Assembly (NCBI GenBank): GCA_037447655.1 | Contig: JBBHKE010001194.1 | Span: forward strand, 1-64,000 | Origin: Zygnema cylindricum | Taxonomy: Eukaryota > Streptophyta > Zygnematophyceae > Zygnematales > Zygnemataceae | Length of the DNA: 64,000 nucleotides | Reading direction: 5' to 3' | In this document: positions 1-11,242 of the stretch, piece by piece | How positions within the stretch are numbered: position 1 is the first letter of the stretch | Layout: each line of letters starts with the position of its first letter | Position numbers and translations under genes: made by a program | The notes under the pieces: model-generated | Database searches by the model: none | Told to the model about the DNA's origin: nothing | Seen by the model: the letters and a program-made list of their open reading frames with translations, nothing else

Positions 1-2447
1 AGGATCATCTCTTCCTACATTGTAAAAATCCTGCAAATATGCCCAACCCCTACCATAAAAGTGAGACAAAGAGGACTCCTTCTCATTCGATGCTTACTGT
101 CAGTCCTCGTCTAGTTTATATGCAGTTTTTAGTGGGAACTTCAAAGTAGCCATTGCGGGAAGGCTAGCAAGCAGTTCATAACTCATGAATGGAAGCAGAT
201 TTTCGATCAATATTTTATTTGGTGACAGATTGTCAATCAAATGTCTTATCTGGAAACAGATTGTTAATCACATGTAGATAACGGTATGATCTAGCATTAG
301 GATAATTTTTCATCGCTAATCATTCTGGTAAATTTCTGAAACCACCTGTTTCCACCTTTCTTTTCACAACTGCTTTTACTTTATAAAGCCGACAACTGAG
401 CCATAGTTAGGATAACAGTATTGCTGGAGGCAGATTGACATCCTGATAGCTTAGTACCACCTCTAATATGTTTCCTTTTAGGGCAAAGGAGAAAAACGCC
501 ACCTGAGGTGTCTGTACAAAGGCCAGCTTTTTCCTCAGCTCCCACCCATCTTTACTGGGCTTGAAAAAATGTCCCATAACCCTGTCCAAAAAATCTGGCC
601 TGGGAATCATATCACAATCAAAGACTACTACAAAGTCTCCTTGTCTCTGTCCCATTTTCCTTCCCTTCAAAAGCTGGCTGTTAATGTTCCCAGCTTTGGC
701 ATGGTGAGATACTCCAGGCACCTGCAATCCCCAAAAACTCATTCAATTCCTCGTATCATGACCTTCATAAGGACCATAAACCGAATCCAGACATGAGCTC
801 CCGATTTCCCTCGAATCCTTTCAAAAGACCATTCTCAGGCGTTCAAAGGATAAGATGGTTCCAATACAAAAATCGCCATGATAAAATGCTAAAACTTGTG
901 TCAACATGTTTTTTTTTTTGCTCATTTTTTACCGACCTCTGCAACCTCTCAAGACTGTTGTTTCCACATTAGGGAACCTTCCCACCTTAGTCCTGGCTGA
1001 ATAGTGAAGATCCGCCCAGCCTTGACCGTAACGTCCCGATTTTGTTAAGAGCATTTCTTTTTGCATTATTTTGCACATATCTTTCACCCTTTTTCGATTT
1101 CCATCATCTAAGACATATACTTGTAGTTTTGCTGGTGGGTACCTGTTCATGTGGTAATTTGATATTAGCCTTTGTTAATGTCACATCCTTCTCTTTCCAG
1201 CCAGAATCATTGTGTTGGTGTCAATAGCAACTAAAGTTCGACAAGTAACTTTGACCCAAAGGTCAAATAATTTTCTCCAGGTCATGGTTATTATAAGCAG
1301 TATCAGTTACGTTCATTCCTTGGACTTCTCTGCACTTCGCTGGGTGCTTTAAATCTTATATTCTCTAAATTTTACATCGCTCATCGCTATAAGTGTTAAA
1401 CATGTTTGAGGCAGTCGAAGTAAAGCTTTCTCACAATTTTCTTTCTTTAAATCGTGACATTACGACCAAAAGGTAAAAGCGTTGCTATTCAATTGCTTGA
1501 CTCAGAAAAACATCAAAAAGTTGAGCACAATGTAAAATGGCTTTGACTGCCCGAGAAATGTTGAACACTAATAGCTATGGGCTGTGTACAACAGCCATCA
1601 TTGTTGTTGCTTTACAAGAAAAAGGAATTGATTTGCTATCGAAGTCCTCAGGTGGTTAAACTGGCACTATAAATAGACTAAACCCATCACTAGTATGGAT
1701 GAGAAAGTAGTATGGTCCATGCCAAAACGTGTACACAAAAAAGGGGTCTATGTAGATGCTTGTCCTCCACAAACTTTAGAGCTCAAAATGAATGCGGTCC
1801 ATACTAATTCATTTGTAGATGTTGAATTTATGGTGATACTTGAAATTACATGCCCTTCGTTATTAGAGTTAATATCACTAGTTCAATCGCAACTTTTTTG
1901 AGCCGAGAGTCGTAAAATAGTGTTACTAACACTATGTAAGGGAGTGGACAACAATCGCCCTCATTCTAAATCGGCATTTGCACTAATATATCCTTTAGAC
2001 TAATAGCGATGGGCAGGGTAATGCAATCTTCAACAAAACCAAAAAGAATGATTACAAAATTAATGAGGGAACGTGTACTCACATCATGTTCAGCACAGCA
2101 CAGACTGTGGCTTCAATAATGGGGATTGGTTCATCATAACAGACCACGTAAACGTCCACAGAGGGAAAATCATCGGCTAAGAGGCACATTAACTGAAGAG
2201 AGCGTGGGTCACGCTCAACCGGCTTCCATATTTCCATACAAAAGAAGAACGAAGGAATAAATGTCGCAAGCTCGGAAAGATAGAAGATCAGACTGAATAT
2301 TATATGTTCGTGGTTAAGACTGAAGCGTGCACGCCATACGAAGTAAACCATTCCGGCTACCTGTGTATCCGTTTCCAGTACCCAGTGTTTAATAATGGTC
2401 AGTTGAAATATCAGCAAAAATATCAAAACAAAGACAAAATACAAATG
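1..2447 (-). other. Exons for membrane segments and BcsA/CesA-like GT2 domain (partial)
   Basis: Exon 2083-2447 has two hydrophobic segments (VFVLIFLLIFQLTI and IIFSLIFYLSELATFI) around VYFVWRARFSLN, then VDVYVVCYDEP, the usual start of the GT2 fold. Exon 986-1142 gives YPPAKLQVYVLDDG, with the first catalytic Asp motif (DDG). It joins in phase to exon 503-723, VPGVSHHAKAGNIN (substrate-binding KAGN) and DFVVVFDCDMIPRPDF (the DxD motif that binds UDP-sugar and metal). That exon ends VQTPQ and joins exon 1-30, DFYNVGRDDP. The TED and QxxRW motifs expected next lie outside the window. All motifs seen are intact. The product (glucan, mannan or xylan) cannot be told from these motifs. Confidence 0.9.
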
Positions 2448-5400
2448 CTTTAAACTTCACTCATGGAGTCCTTTAGAACAGCAGTTTTTTCTATCTCTTA
2501 ACAACAAAAAAACACAAAACACTTGTGCTTAAGACTTCATTCGTCAACTCCTTTAAATCAGCTCAATTCATAGTCTCTTACAACCAAGAATAACTTAATT
2601 AGTTGTACAAAAATGTGTTATCTGTAGACAGGAACAAGCATAAATAAGGATCTCTAATTGAGTCCCACCTGACAAACGACTGCGAAGAACCGCCAGGTGT
2701 ATGTCCCCTCTTTCAAGCGAGCCCCGTGTGTCCCAAGTCCATAGTTTACACGACCAATATATGTCTCCATGTCCTCTTCAACTTTGGGCTCCTTTCCCAA
2801 CAACGGAGCCGTTAAAGGCAGTGTAGAAGTGACTGAAAGCGCGTCCAACTGGTCTCCACCACTTTCCATCTCGGATACACCATATGCTCGGCTTGCTTTA
2901 ATTAAGGTCGAGGCAAGTTCTATATGGCCATTTTCCAAGGCTAAGTCTCCCGGTGTAGCATTCTGTCGCATGCAGAGAGGAGAACATAGGCACTAGTTTA
3001 ACATTCGCAATTAAGCTTACAGTCATAATTGTAGAAGTTGTGAGGCCAATGCTATTGCATGGCGAAGCTATTAATGTTGACAAATATATAGCATGGGTCT
3101 ATTTAGGTCCGATCAACAGATTCCAAAAATTATTAGTATTACTAACAGTGTTCTATATTCAATGGCCAGAAAAAAACGGCATCGAATTTGTGTTATTAAC
3201 GCATTAGAGGTCCAAGATGTATCGGTCTGACTTCCTGCCTCAAGAAGGCATTTGCATTTCCAAAAATGCACGTACCTGAAAATTTTTCAGGCAAGGATTG
3301 GCACCGAATCGCAGTAGAATTTGTGCCACATCAGCGAAACCATTCACAGCTGCATAATGCAGCGCTGTGTCATTCCAATTTTCTTGTTTCTTGCATTGGA
3401 AATCAGCCCCATGGGATAGAAGCCATTTCACAGAAGCTACCTGGAAGAAGAAAAAAAGCGTCGAAACAAGCCATGGCCCATTTTTTGTTTAAATGAAAGA
3501 AATTACAATTCAATCATTCATGTAATAGTACACTGCCCGTAGCTTTTTAAGGAGTTATTTGTGTAAATGTGAAATGCAAATGTATAACACTAATTTAGTG
3601 TAGTGGCGAATTGTAGTCCACTCCCATATTATCGACACTCTTTTGTGATTTTTGGTCAAAAAAATGTTGCGACTCGAATTAGTGTTATTAAAATTGGTTG
3701 AGGTGGGGAGTGTAGCTCCTTTAATGTATTCCACAATACATCAAAGAATTTACACTACGGTGGTCATTAGTGAAGACCACCATCTTTTGCCCAATGGAAA
3801 TTTGTTAACCTGTGTTCACGCGATTTGAATATCCTTAATGGGGTCTAAGGAAGATAATTGTGTTCTTTACCATAAAGTATTATTGCAACATGTTGACATC
3901 CAGGGTGTGAAGGGCACCTGGTTTTGAATGACTGCAGAATGCAGTGCGGTAAAACCTGCAAATCCCATATTGATATCAAAACCCTTCATTTTCGATATCT
4001 CCTCCATTACAGCGATGTTACCCTGCAAACATCCCCAGTTTATAAAGCACATTATTCGGACAACCCCGTTTTATAAGGCACACTATTCTATTAGCGAACT
4101 AAGTTAGACTGGTCAGTTGTATGACAGTCTTATGACATTCTTATGTCTTACACCATTAGTGTTGGTTGCGTTTTCAAGTTTTTTCTATTTCATTTAACAG
4201 CCGTGCAAACCAATGTTGATATAAGTTTCATGTTTCTCTTACGTGCTGCATTTTTAGGGTAGGGAATTTAGACATGAGGATGTCGATGGGAATGAGGATA
4301 GTCACCGATTATCTACATTAGGACCAACTAAAAGGTGGTCAGCGGGTGCTTTGGGTCTCCCTCGCCCACCAAAAAAAAAACCACTCTTCCACCTCCCTCT
4401 CCCCCCAAACAACAACAGCAACTCTCTCTCCCCACACCCTTTCCACTCTCTCCAGCCACCCTTTCCTCTCTCTCCTCCCACCCCTTCCTCTCTCTCCTCC
4501 CACCTCGGCTGCTGCAAAACGGAATGCTCCTTTAGTATTCTCACTCATCTGTCCCCATGCCAATGCTTGACGACAAATTATGACGTAGAAGGAGATAAGC
4601 AGGAGGAGGAAGATGACCACAGAAAGGGTGATTTCACCCGCGTATAAAACCAATAACGAGGGTGTTAATGGGGCAAAAGCTTGAGAACTGTTCCGTACAG
4701 CCTCTACTCTTACAATAGGAGATCGTACTGTACACAAATTGGACCTGCTAGACCCAGTCCAAAAGCAACCGGAGATATACCGCCCATGGCTATTAGATTA
4801 AGTGCATAATTAGCGTTAATACCGTATCTATTAGATTTAGTGAATTATTAGCGTTAGTACCATAGTAGTATTAACTTCATCAGATTATGTTTGGGGACGT
4901 GGCTCATTGTGGTTTTATAAACACTAATTTATGATTTTTGGACAAAAAACAATGAGTAATTCTTATAGCAATGGGCAGAGTAGTTCACTAAAACCTTCAA
5001 ATAAAGCCTTCAAATACTAGGGCGATAATGTTTCTTCCTATCCTTGCAACTTCATAGCATTGTGACTGACAAAATACATGAGAAGTAGGTGAGCAATTTA
5101 ATTTACATCTCCGTTCTTTGTAAACTTTTTAGTAACTCCAAGCCAATGGAACTGATGGCACTGCATGAATAGCCCTTACCTGTTGTGGGAATTTTTTTGA
5201 AGGCGGCGGACAAAAGCACTATAATAAAGTGTGCCTTTCTGCCAAGTGGGATCCTTCAGTTCCGTGAAGATTATGCTAATATTCATCAAATTTGTTTCTT
5301 TCTTTGTCAAAATAGTTGAACCCGAGCCGAAGAGCTTATCTGGAATGCCATCCTCGTTGACACTGCAATCCTCCTTAGCCCGAGAATTATATATCATCAC

Positions 5401-8067
5401 ATCCAAATCAAACAAAAACACATGATGTGTCTTAAAAATGGAAAGGAAATGGGAGTAGCCGGCGATACTGGTTGTCTACTGGGCCAAGAATGCTCACCTA
5501 TATATTTCCACACCAATTTCTGCTGGGTAGAGTTGAGATGGGACGCCAACCGTAACTGTGACTCTCTGGTTACCTGCATCACATGGAAAATCAAACTTCA
5601 GGAAATTCCGTCCCGTCATCTTCCATATTATCGATCTTTTTCCTGACAGTTGAAACTTTTCAAATCAATTGACAGTTATACGTCAGTGAATATGTTTTAC
5701 AAAGTCTCCACTACACTGCCAATCTCTATTAGAATTAATCACTCGAGTAGATTTTTGACAAGAAATCATAAATTAGTGTTAAAAGCAGTAATTAGTTAAG
5801 CAAACCGTAGTACCATGTGGCAAACACAATCTAGTGTTGTTAAATTTTAATCAAGTAATAACTCTAATAAATCACCAACTCTAATAGTGACGGGTCCTGC
5901 TCGAGATCTTCACATGAATGTAGGAAACAACAAAGCATGAAATAGTCACATGATAGGCAGTCACATACTGATTATTGTAATGGACTTAGGAGCCAAAGTA
6001 GCATCCACCAGCTGTTCATTTCTGTGGTAGTCACTCAACACTTTCCAGTAGTGATGCCCATTGTCAAGGACCTGCCACACAAAGGGCATAATTCAGCAAT
6101 GTAAGGAGGAAGAGGAAGAGGAGGAGGAGGGGGAGGAGGAGGAGGAGGAGGAGGAGGAGGAGGAGGAGGAGGAGGAGGAGGAGGAGAAGGAGTTATATGC
6201 CTTCGCCATCTCAACACTCATTTCTAACACATTTGTTCTAAGAAATTATGGTCACCGAAGATTTTACTTTAGAAAACCACCGTCCATCCTCCTCTACGTC
6301 CTTTCTCCCTGTTTTTACTACCCTCTGAAGACCTGTCCTCTCCTCCAGAGGGAGGTAGGGTGCTGATAAAACCCAGAGACCAGAAGCGAAATGTCCATAA
6401 TTTGGAGGATGAACTTTGTCCATTGCTTACAACATTATTTCGCTCAAATTCACACCACGTTGAACTTGCAAAACTGGAAGTCAACAATTTTGACCATCTT
6501 GAATTGCTCGAAATGAGCACTATTCTGTATTTATTCTGTTTTCTAGATACCCTTACTACTAGCCACATTGCTACTTCTCCTCCCTACCCGCTTCTTCATA
6601 TAAAAAACGAAGTAAAACTGCACATTTATAAAGTTGAGTAGGACCAAAAGAAATAAATGTAATAGTAATAGTAATAAAAATTAACCTTAATTTGTCAGAT
6701 TTGGTCCGAGTGAGACTGTTAATTGTTCGCTTTACCTGAAAATCTTGGTTGACGACCTCGAGAATTTTGGTAGAGGTGATGGTCTCCGCCAACAAGTCCT
6801 TGTTTAGCTCCTCCTGTTAACAGCAAGAGTAATTTAGATGTCAAAATCAGTTTTCAAAGAAGCTTGTCTATAAAACTTGATTTTTTTCTCTCTCTCTCTA
6901 CCCCTTCAAATCCCTCATCCACTTGGTCCTCCTTTGAACTAAACAGAGTTAAAAATCAGTCCTTGTTTTGCTTGGCTCATAAAAGCTTTCTCCAAACTAG
7001 TCAAGAGGACCTATCCACAATTATTTCTACCAATTTTAGATATGTAATTGACTCCCAAATCCAACAAATCCATTTCCTTTTTGCAATGGCTAAAAAAAGT
7101 TTTTTGGGCAGTTTTAAAAAAGGTAGTCGTTCCAACATCAGGATCCAGAATCCCTCTTCCTCCTACAACTTTCTAAAATTACAGACAGTAAAGACCTATT
7201 TACTTCCATGCGATTTACAAAGAAAACCACAAATAACTTCTCCCAGCTTTTATAGAAACATGTGTGGCCCTTGCTTCCTCCAACCTCCTAAAGTGCATTA
7301 CCTTGCCAAGGTTGATTAGGGAGGGAAATTAATTACAAAATCCCAAGGATGACTTATATTAGTTTATACAATAACCAGGCGGTAAAAGAAAAATTTCACT
7401 CCCATTCAAAGCACAGAAAATCCCAAGGATGATTTGTTAGTTAATACAACAACCAGGCGGTAAATAGAATTTTACCTCCAATTTGCGCTCTTCAGAAAAT
7501 ACCACCATTTTAAGACGTGGTAGCAATTTTGTCACGTCCTCAACAACGGACTTATCAACTCCTGCGTTGAATAGCTGCAAAAGTGGCATCAAATTTGAGT
7601 CTCATTGACAGAATCTTTGTTTTTCAAGGTAGACTCGTGATCTTTGTATTGAGGATTCTTGAATTCCTTATCCCTGATTGAAAGGTCCTTGAATTGAAGA
7701 TCCTCAAATTAATGATTCTTGAATTGATGATCCTTGAATTGGTTTTCTTGAACTGCTGACCTTCAGAATTGGTAGACGAAAAATATTGAACAGCTTGAAT
7801 TTTAAAAAATATGCATAAAGGCTCAGGCACGCAAGTTATGAAGTCTTAACAGATAAGGAGGCCTGGACAAAATTTCTTGCCTCATCTGTGGGCTTCTATC
7901 AGTCGGGTCAAAGAAAAGAACTAGATAATGCAACTAACTGACTATCAGCTCCAATCCATACACTAATATTTAGTACTTAATATGTTAAAAAAAGATGTTG
8001 TGACACCTTCAAGAATAAGCTCAAAAAAAAAAACAAATAAATAAATCTTCTTGGTACATTACATTAC

Positions 8068-8153
<86 letters not shown>

Positions 8154-11086
8154 CTCATTACATTTTAGTATAGCATAGTATTATATAGTTATATTACATA
8201 ATTACTAAAAGATTGTACTTCCTTAATACATTATCTTCCTACCCTCAGCTAACAAAAAGCCTCCACATAATATTCGAGTCACATACTCATGTAATAACAA
8301 AGTACATCACAGACATTTTGCAACCAATGCCGAAGCCGGTTTCTGAAACAGATTCACAGCAGTATGAAAAGGTAAATTAAAAATGTCATGCGATAAATCT
8401 AGAGAATAGATAGTGATTGTTTTTTTCACCTGAGTTGACAAAGTAGGTTTTATTCCTTTTTTCCATGTTGAAGGTACCTCAGGAATTACAAGAGGTTTCA
8501 TGTGAACTGTGTCATTACAGAACATTGCATAGAAATCCGGAATAACTGTCTCATTGCCATTTTTCCCGTTATAATTGCCCCTGATCTGCAACCATACAGC
8601 CACATCATGTGAATTAAAAAAAAAACCCTTCACATAAATCACCACCAAATAACACGGGTTAAAGTTTTAGTCTTTTTAAGTTTAGTCCGCCATGAATCGC
8701 CATCATCATAAAAAAAAAACTGCCACTTAAATCTTCTTTAACTATACACGTGCCGGATTACTAATCTAGCGGTTGCAATGGAAAGGTGGAATCCTCACCT
8801 TCCGAAAGGCAGTAGCCAAACGGACATGGACACCTGTGTCTGGAGAAAGTTTAATTTAAGTGGCGAAAAAACATTGCCTCTAATAGAGGTTCTCTGTGTA
8901 CCTTAAAACCAAATTTCTTAAGATATAGTTTAGCATGTTACAACCACATCTTTCAAGAATCAGAACTCAATTGTGTATAATGATTTCCATCTCCACGAAT
9001 CTTCTAACAATTATTATAATGAGTCCCTGTAAAATTGCTCCACCGTATAACACACCTCAAATTCTTAAAGGACAATGGTATCCTTGTCTCATTACATAGG
9101 AGGAGAAAATACATACCCGATCCCAAAAGGAGTTTGGATCTGGAATCTCGTTAGTGCCCTCGGTTGTATTATGGTCCCATTGGTTTATAGTCATGCCCAC
9201 CCAATCCACCACATTGTCCCCAGGATAATAGGGCGTGTACATATCATCCTCCATTGTCAACTCTCCATCTTTATTTGTATCCAAAATGTTGAAATCTGGA
9301 CATGACGATTTCGTACATACATGGAATCCGGAGAACGGATAACCTCCGCCGTTGTTGGGAGCCCATACCATAACTGTCCGACATGTGAAAGATCGTACAA
9401 ATCCGGCTAACAAACGAAACTTCTCCTTGTAAAGAGTTGGTTTCTGGCCCCAAGGGTACCTACACAACAGTCCAAAGTTAATTAAGTAAAAACGACAAAA
9501 TGAAAAAAAATAGAAAAAACAATCGAACTACCACTGGTCTGAAAATCTACACATCCATACTATTATAGTACTTCCTTTTCGATCACTTTCATGCATTTCT
9601 TCTCCTACAAAGCAAACTCTCCTACTGCCAATAGTCATGCTGTCGCATGGTCAAAACACATTTTTTTTATTTTTTTTAAGTTTGATTTAAAAAAAACTTG
9701 GCGTTAAACTATTTGAGTACATGGATGGAAAAAAGTGCAAAATGAAAGTGAAAAATGTCACACAAGTTCAAACAACAAAAGGCCAATAACATTCCGAACT
9801 CAAGACGGAAAACGACAACCAAATAAAAACTAACACAAGCTAAAACAAAAAGTCAAAAACTAACAAAAGCTATCAAACCAACTCTCTGCATAACTAAACT
9901 CCATAAAAAGGGGGCACATTTTAACACGATATTTTCAATATTATTATAATTCTCACCATCCACCATTCATCTCATGTCCAAACCGAAGAAAGAATGAAAC
10001 ACCCATAGTTTCATATGGTGAAATGAAATCCACGAGTTCACGGCATTCCCGTTCCCTAACAAATTCGAGACCAATGTAAGGATCTAAAGTGAGCATCAAA
10101 ATGCCACCAACATGTGTAACCTGCAACCATCAGGCTCCATTCAAAAATGTCAAAAACCAGCTCCTTCTCTTGTCTCTATTTGCGGCACGATGACAATGAT
10201 TTACTTATAATTGATTTACAGGATCAGCGATTTGTCCTTTTCTATCTATTTTTGCAAATTTAACCGAGTAAACTTGCAAATGGAAAACCACACTAAAACT
10301 TTAAGCAGCAGAATGACAACGATTTATAAGATAATAATGCTGCATTGGTTTATATAATATCGACTGAAAAAATAATAATCCTCCTAATGATAGCAATGTG
10401 GTAACCATGAGGGACTTGTAATATGCCAGAGAACAAAAAAAAAAAAAAAAAAATAATAAATTGTGTAAAGCAAAAAATGAACAAATCATTAATCTTCCTT
10501 CCATTTTGGTTTCAACAAAGAGCTACATTCCTTTAAATTTTGCCAAAAACGATAAAAAAGTCACCCTTACCTGCTTCAAAATAAGTATAATTGATTTTTT
10601 GTCTTCCGCAGTCAAAGGAAAACGACAAAATACTCCAACAGTTGTCGGTTTAAAGCCGATCAAATCAGAATATTTCTCCAAAGAAACAGAATTGTCGTAT
10701 ACGACACCGACATATGCTCCTTCAATAGGCTCCAGAAGCTCTCTTTTCACGATTTCTTCAGACACAGCTAAAATAGCTGAACTGTACTTTTCTATTGTAC
10801 TTTTCTGCTCATTTTGTGGCTCATTTACAGTGATTATTTCCTTTTTTACGCTCATTTCCTCTTCCAATAAGCTCACAGTATTCACTATTTTTACTGCATT
10901 TGATCTTATCACATACAGAGTAAGAATAGTAACTAGTAGTAGCTCAGCCATGGCAGCCATGGCTGGCCAATACTGCAGGTGTAAAGGTAAAGTGGTAAAT
11001 AAGGACTTCGTAAGCGCCTTGAATACTGCAACACTGTCAGTCACTAACATTTGCATACGGCACTTTATGTTCACTCCAGAAATCAC
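1..11086 (-). CDS. GH26 - ankyrin - BcsA/CesA-like GT2 fusion protein, multi-exon, 3' end outside window
   Basis: I joined exons by GT/AG signals and codon phase: 10571-11086, 9957-10120, 9117-9459, 8478-8585, (unresolved), 7476-7574, 6736-6813, 5965-6071, 5498-5635, 5180-5467, 4504-4744, 3918-4022, 3276-3440, 2669-2962, 2083-2447, 986-1142, 503-723 and 1-30. Except across the 7575-8477 gap, each joint keeps the frame. Domains in order: N-terminal anchor, GH26, beta-rich segment, transmembrane helix, ankyrin repeats, membrane segments, GT2. Known of the families: GH26 enzymes hydrolyse beta-mannan or beta-1,3-xylan, and BcsA/CesA-type GT2 proteins make and export beta-glycans. I infer a plasma-membrane or Golgi wall-polysaccharide enzyme that both synthesises and trims. 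The start is ambiguous between ATG at 11086 and ATG at 10961; the second puts the hydrophobic stretch right at the N-terminus. Two adjacent genes wrongly joined is possible but unlikely, since splice phase runs straight across domain borders. Confidence 0.8.
1640..2025. mobile_element. MITE-like remnant in an intron
   Basis: The right end (around 2003-2021) reads CTAATAGCGATGGGCAGGGTA, close to the terminal repeat of the MITE family described at 11243-11443, and 1567-1592 carries another end-like copy. The left boundary is unclear, so this is an approximate call inside the intron between GT2 exons 986-1142 and 2083-2447. Confidence 0.35.
2669..4744 (-). other. Exons for transmembrane helix and ankyrin repeats
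   Basis: Exon 4504-4744 encodes a strong transmembrane segment (ITLSVVIFLLLLISFYVII) and ends in FRFAAAE, which joins GNIAVMEEIS from exon 3918-4022 (35 codons). Exon 3276-3440 (55 codons) continues with VKWLLSHGADFQ, TALHYAAVNGFADVAQILLRFGANP; exon 2669-2962 adds TPGDLALENGHIELASTLI. The TALHxA, LLxxGA and A..NGH patterns identify three to four ankyrin repeats. The tail of the last exon is acidic and low-complexity and leads into the next membrane segment. If the GH26 domain is outside, this helix returns the chain to the cytosol, so the repeats would face the cytosol next to the synthase, where they could bind a partner or regulator. Confidence 0.85.
4778..4982. mobile_element. MITE copy in an intron
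   Basis: The left end reads TACCGCCCATGGCTATTAG and the right end is its near reverse complement (TATAGCAATGGGC followed by AGAGTA). Length is about 205 bp, like other copies, and the inside is AT-rich with no reading frame. It lies just upstream of the acceptor of exon 4504-4744. Confidence 0.55.
5712..5896. mobile_element. MITE copy in an intron
   Basis: The left end TACACTGCCAATCTCTATTAG-like sequence and a right end containing CTCTAATAGTGACGGG are decayed versions of the same terminal inverted repeat. It fills much of the intron between exons 5498-5635 and 5965-6071. Confidence 0.45.
6098..6190 (+). repeat. GGA/GAG trinucleotide repeat
   Basis: About 30 near-perfect GAG/GGA units in the intron upstream of exon 5965-6071. 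On the minus strand it is a pyrimidine tract near the acceptor. Apparent poly-Glu or poly-Pro frames here are products of the repeat. Confidence 0.95.
7338..7472 (+). repeat. Tandem ~60-bp duplication touching a splice donor
   Basis: Two copies share TCCCAAGGATGA and AACCAGGCGGTAAA with the sequence between them conserved. The second copy runs up to the donor of exon 7476-7574, so the duplication arose in or next to the splice site. Confidence 0.7.
7635..7775 (+). repeat. Degenerate short tandem repeat, TTGAATTGATGATCC-like
   Basis: About six to seven imperfect units of 18-22 bp containing TTGAAT and GATNCTTGAATT. Intronic and without coding content. Confidence 0.6.
8067..8151. repeat. TA microsatellite
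   Basis: A run of about 42 TA dinucleotides in the intron that should contain the unresolved GH26 exon. A long alternating tract such as this can extrude as a cruciform and is prone to length change. Confidence 0.97.
8478..11086 (-). other. Exons for N-terminal anchor and GH26 catalytic domain
   Basis: Exon 10571-11086 holds a hydrophobic stretch (AELLLVTILTLYVI) followed by the GH26 start (GAYVGVVYDN). Exon 9957-10120 carries FLRFGHEMNGGW, whose His-Glu-Met-Asn is the GH26 acid/base signature. The Trp codon is split by the intron and joins YPWGQKP in exon 9117-9459, which continues with MVWAPN and YYPGDNVVDWVG, all typical of GH26. Exon 8478-8585 ends KPLVIPE, where Glu matches the GH26 nucleophile. 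Both catalytic glutamates are therefore present and the domain should be active. A longer alternative for this last exon ends at a second in-frame donor near 8434. A single N-terminal signal anchor would put this domain on the lumenal or extracellular side. Mannanase or beta-1,3-xylanase specificity cannot be decided here. Confidence 0.85.
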
Positions 11087-11242
11087 GATTGGACGGCCAG
11101 GATCGCGTCGACAAAATATGAAGGTGAAGAATTATACGAGTGATGTGATGACGTGAACAATGAAAGTACAGGAAAGGGCTTGTACGAAACAGGAATGTAA
11201 ATCGGTACAGTACAGTACAGTACAAAAATGATGCTGCTATGC
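11087..11242 (-). promoter_or_regulatory. Immediate upstream region of the fusion gene
   Basis: These 156 bases separate the upstream-most ATG of the fusion gene from a MITE at 11243. No clear TATA box is visible in the usual place. GTACAGTACAGTACAGTAC at about 11204-11222 is a small GTACA repeat. The true start of transcription could lie further up. Confidence 0.25.

Larger units (their letters stand above)
5180..7574 (-). other. Exons for GH26 C-terminus and beta-rich extracytoplasmic domain
   Basis: Exons 7476-7574 and 6736-6813 give exactly 33 and 26 residues (TKLLPRLKMVVFSEERK, then EELNKDLLAETITST), matching the end of a GH26 barrel where PRLK...F.ERK is typical. Exons 5965-6071, 5498-5635 and 5180-5467 follow, with GHHYWKVLSDY, RVTVTVGVPSQLYPAEIGVEIY, HHVFLFDLDVMIYNS and NEDGIPDKLFGSG. 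Alternating hydrophobic residues suggest a beta-sandwich, perhaps carbohydrate-binding, but I do not recognise the family. The join 5498/5467 requires an intron of only 30 nt (see findings). The intron between 5965 and 5635 carries a MITE, and that between 6736 and 6071 carries a GGA repeat. Confidence 0.65.
7575..8477 (-). other. Intron(s) with at least one unresolved GH26 exon
   Basis: The exon ending at 8478 stops at the GH26 nucleophile and the exon starting at 7574 resumes with LFNAGVDKSVVEDVTKLLP, so a short phase 0-0 exon of roughly 20-30 codons is expected between them. I saw two candidates: an AG at about 8288 followed by codons for KPASALVAK, and a stretch near 7870-7920 that reads FFDPTDRSPQMRQEI in one frame. 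Neither has a donor and acceptor pair that keeps phase. The gap also holds a long TA microsatellite. RNA evidence would settle it. Confidence 0.4.

Noticed and set aside
6035-6217. Proline-rich open frame
   Set aside because: Product of the GGA/CCT trinucleotide repeat in an intron; only its last part overlaps a real exon, in another frame.
8283-8340. Candidate exon reading ETGFG after the GH26 nucleophile Glu
   Set aside because: It would give a classic IPETG, but needs a donor inside CCTGAG that is not GT. In the frame allowed by the real donor it reaches a TGA soon. Left as unresolved.
1-11086. Genetic-code change affecting the host gene
   Set aside because: No TAA or TAG occurs inside any of the assigned exons, and all glutamines there are CAA or CAG, so the host gene gives no support for reassigned stops.
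10461-11156. 231-codon plus-strand open frame
   Set aside because: It is antisense to the first exon of the fusion gene, whose minus-strand frame has the GH26 start, a transmembrane segment and a good splice donor. The plus frame has no recognisable domain.
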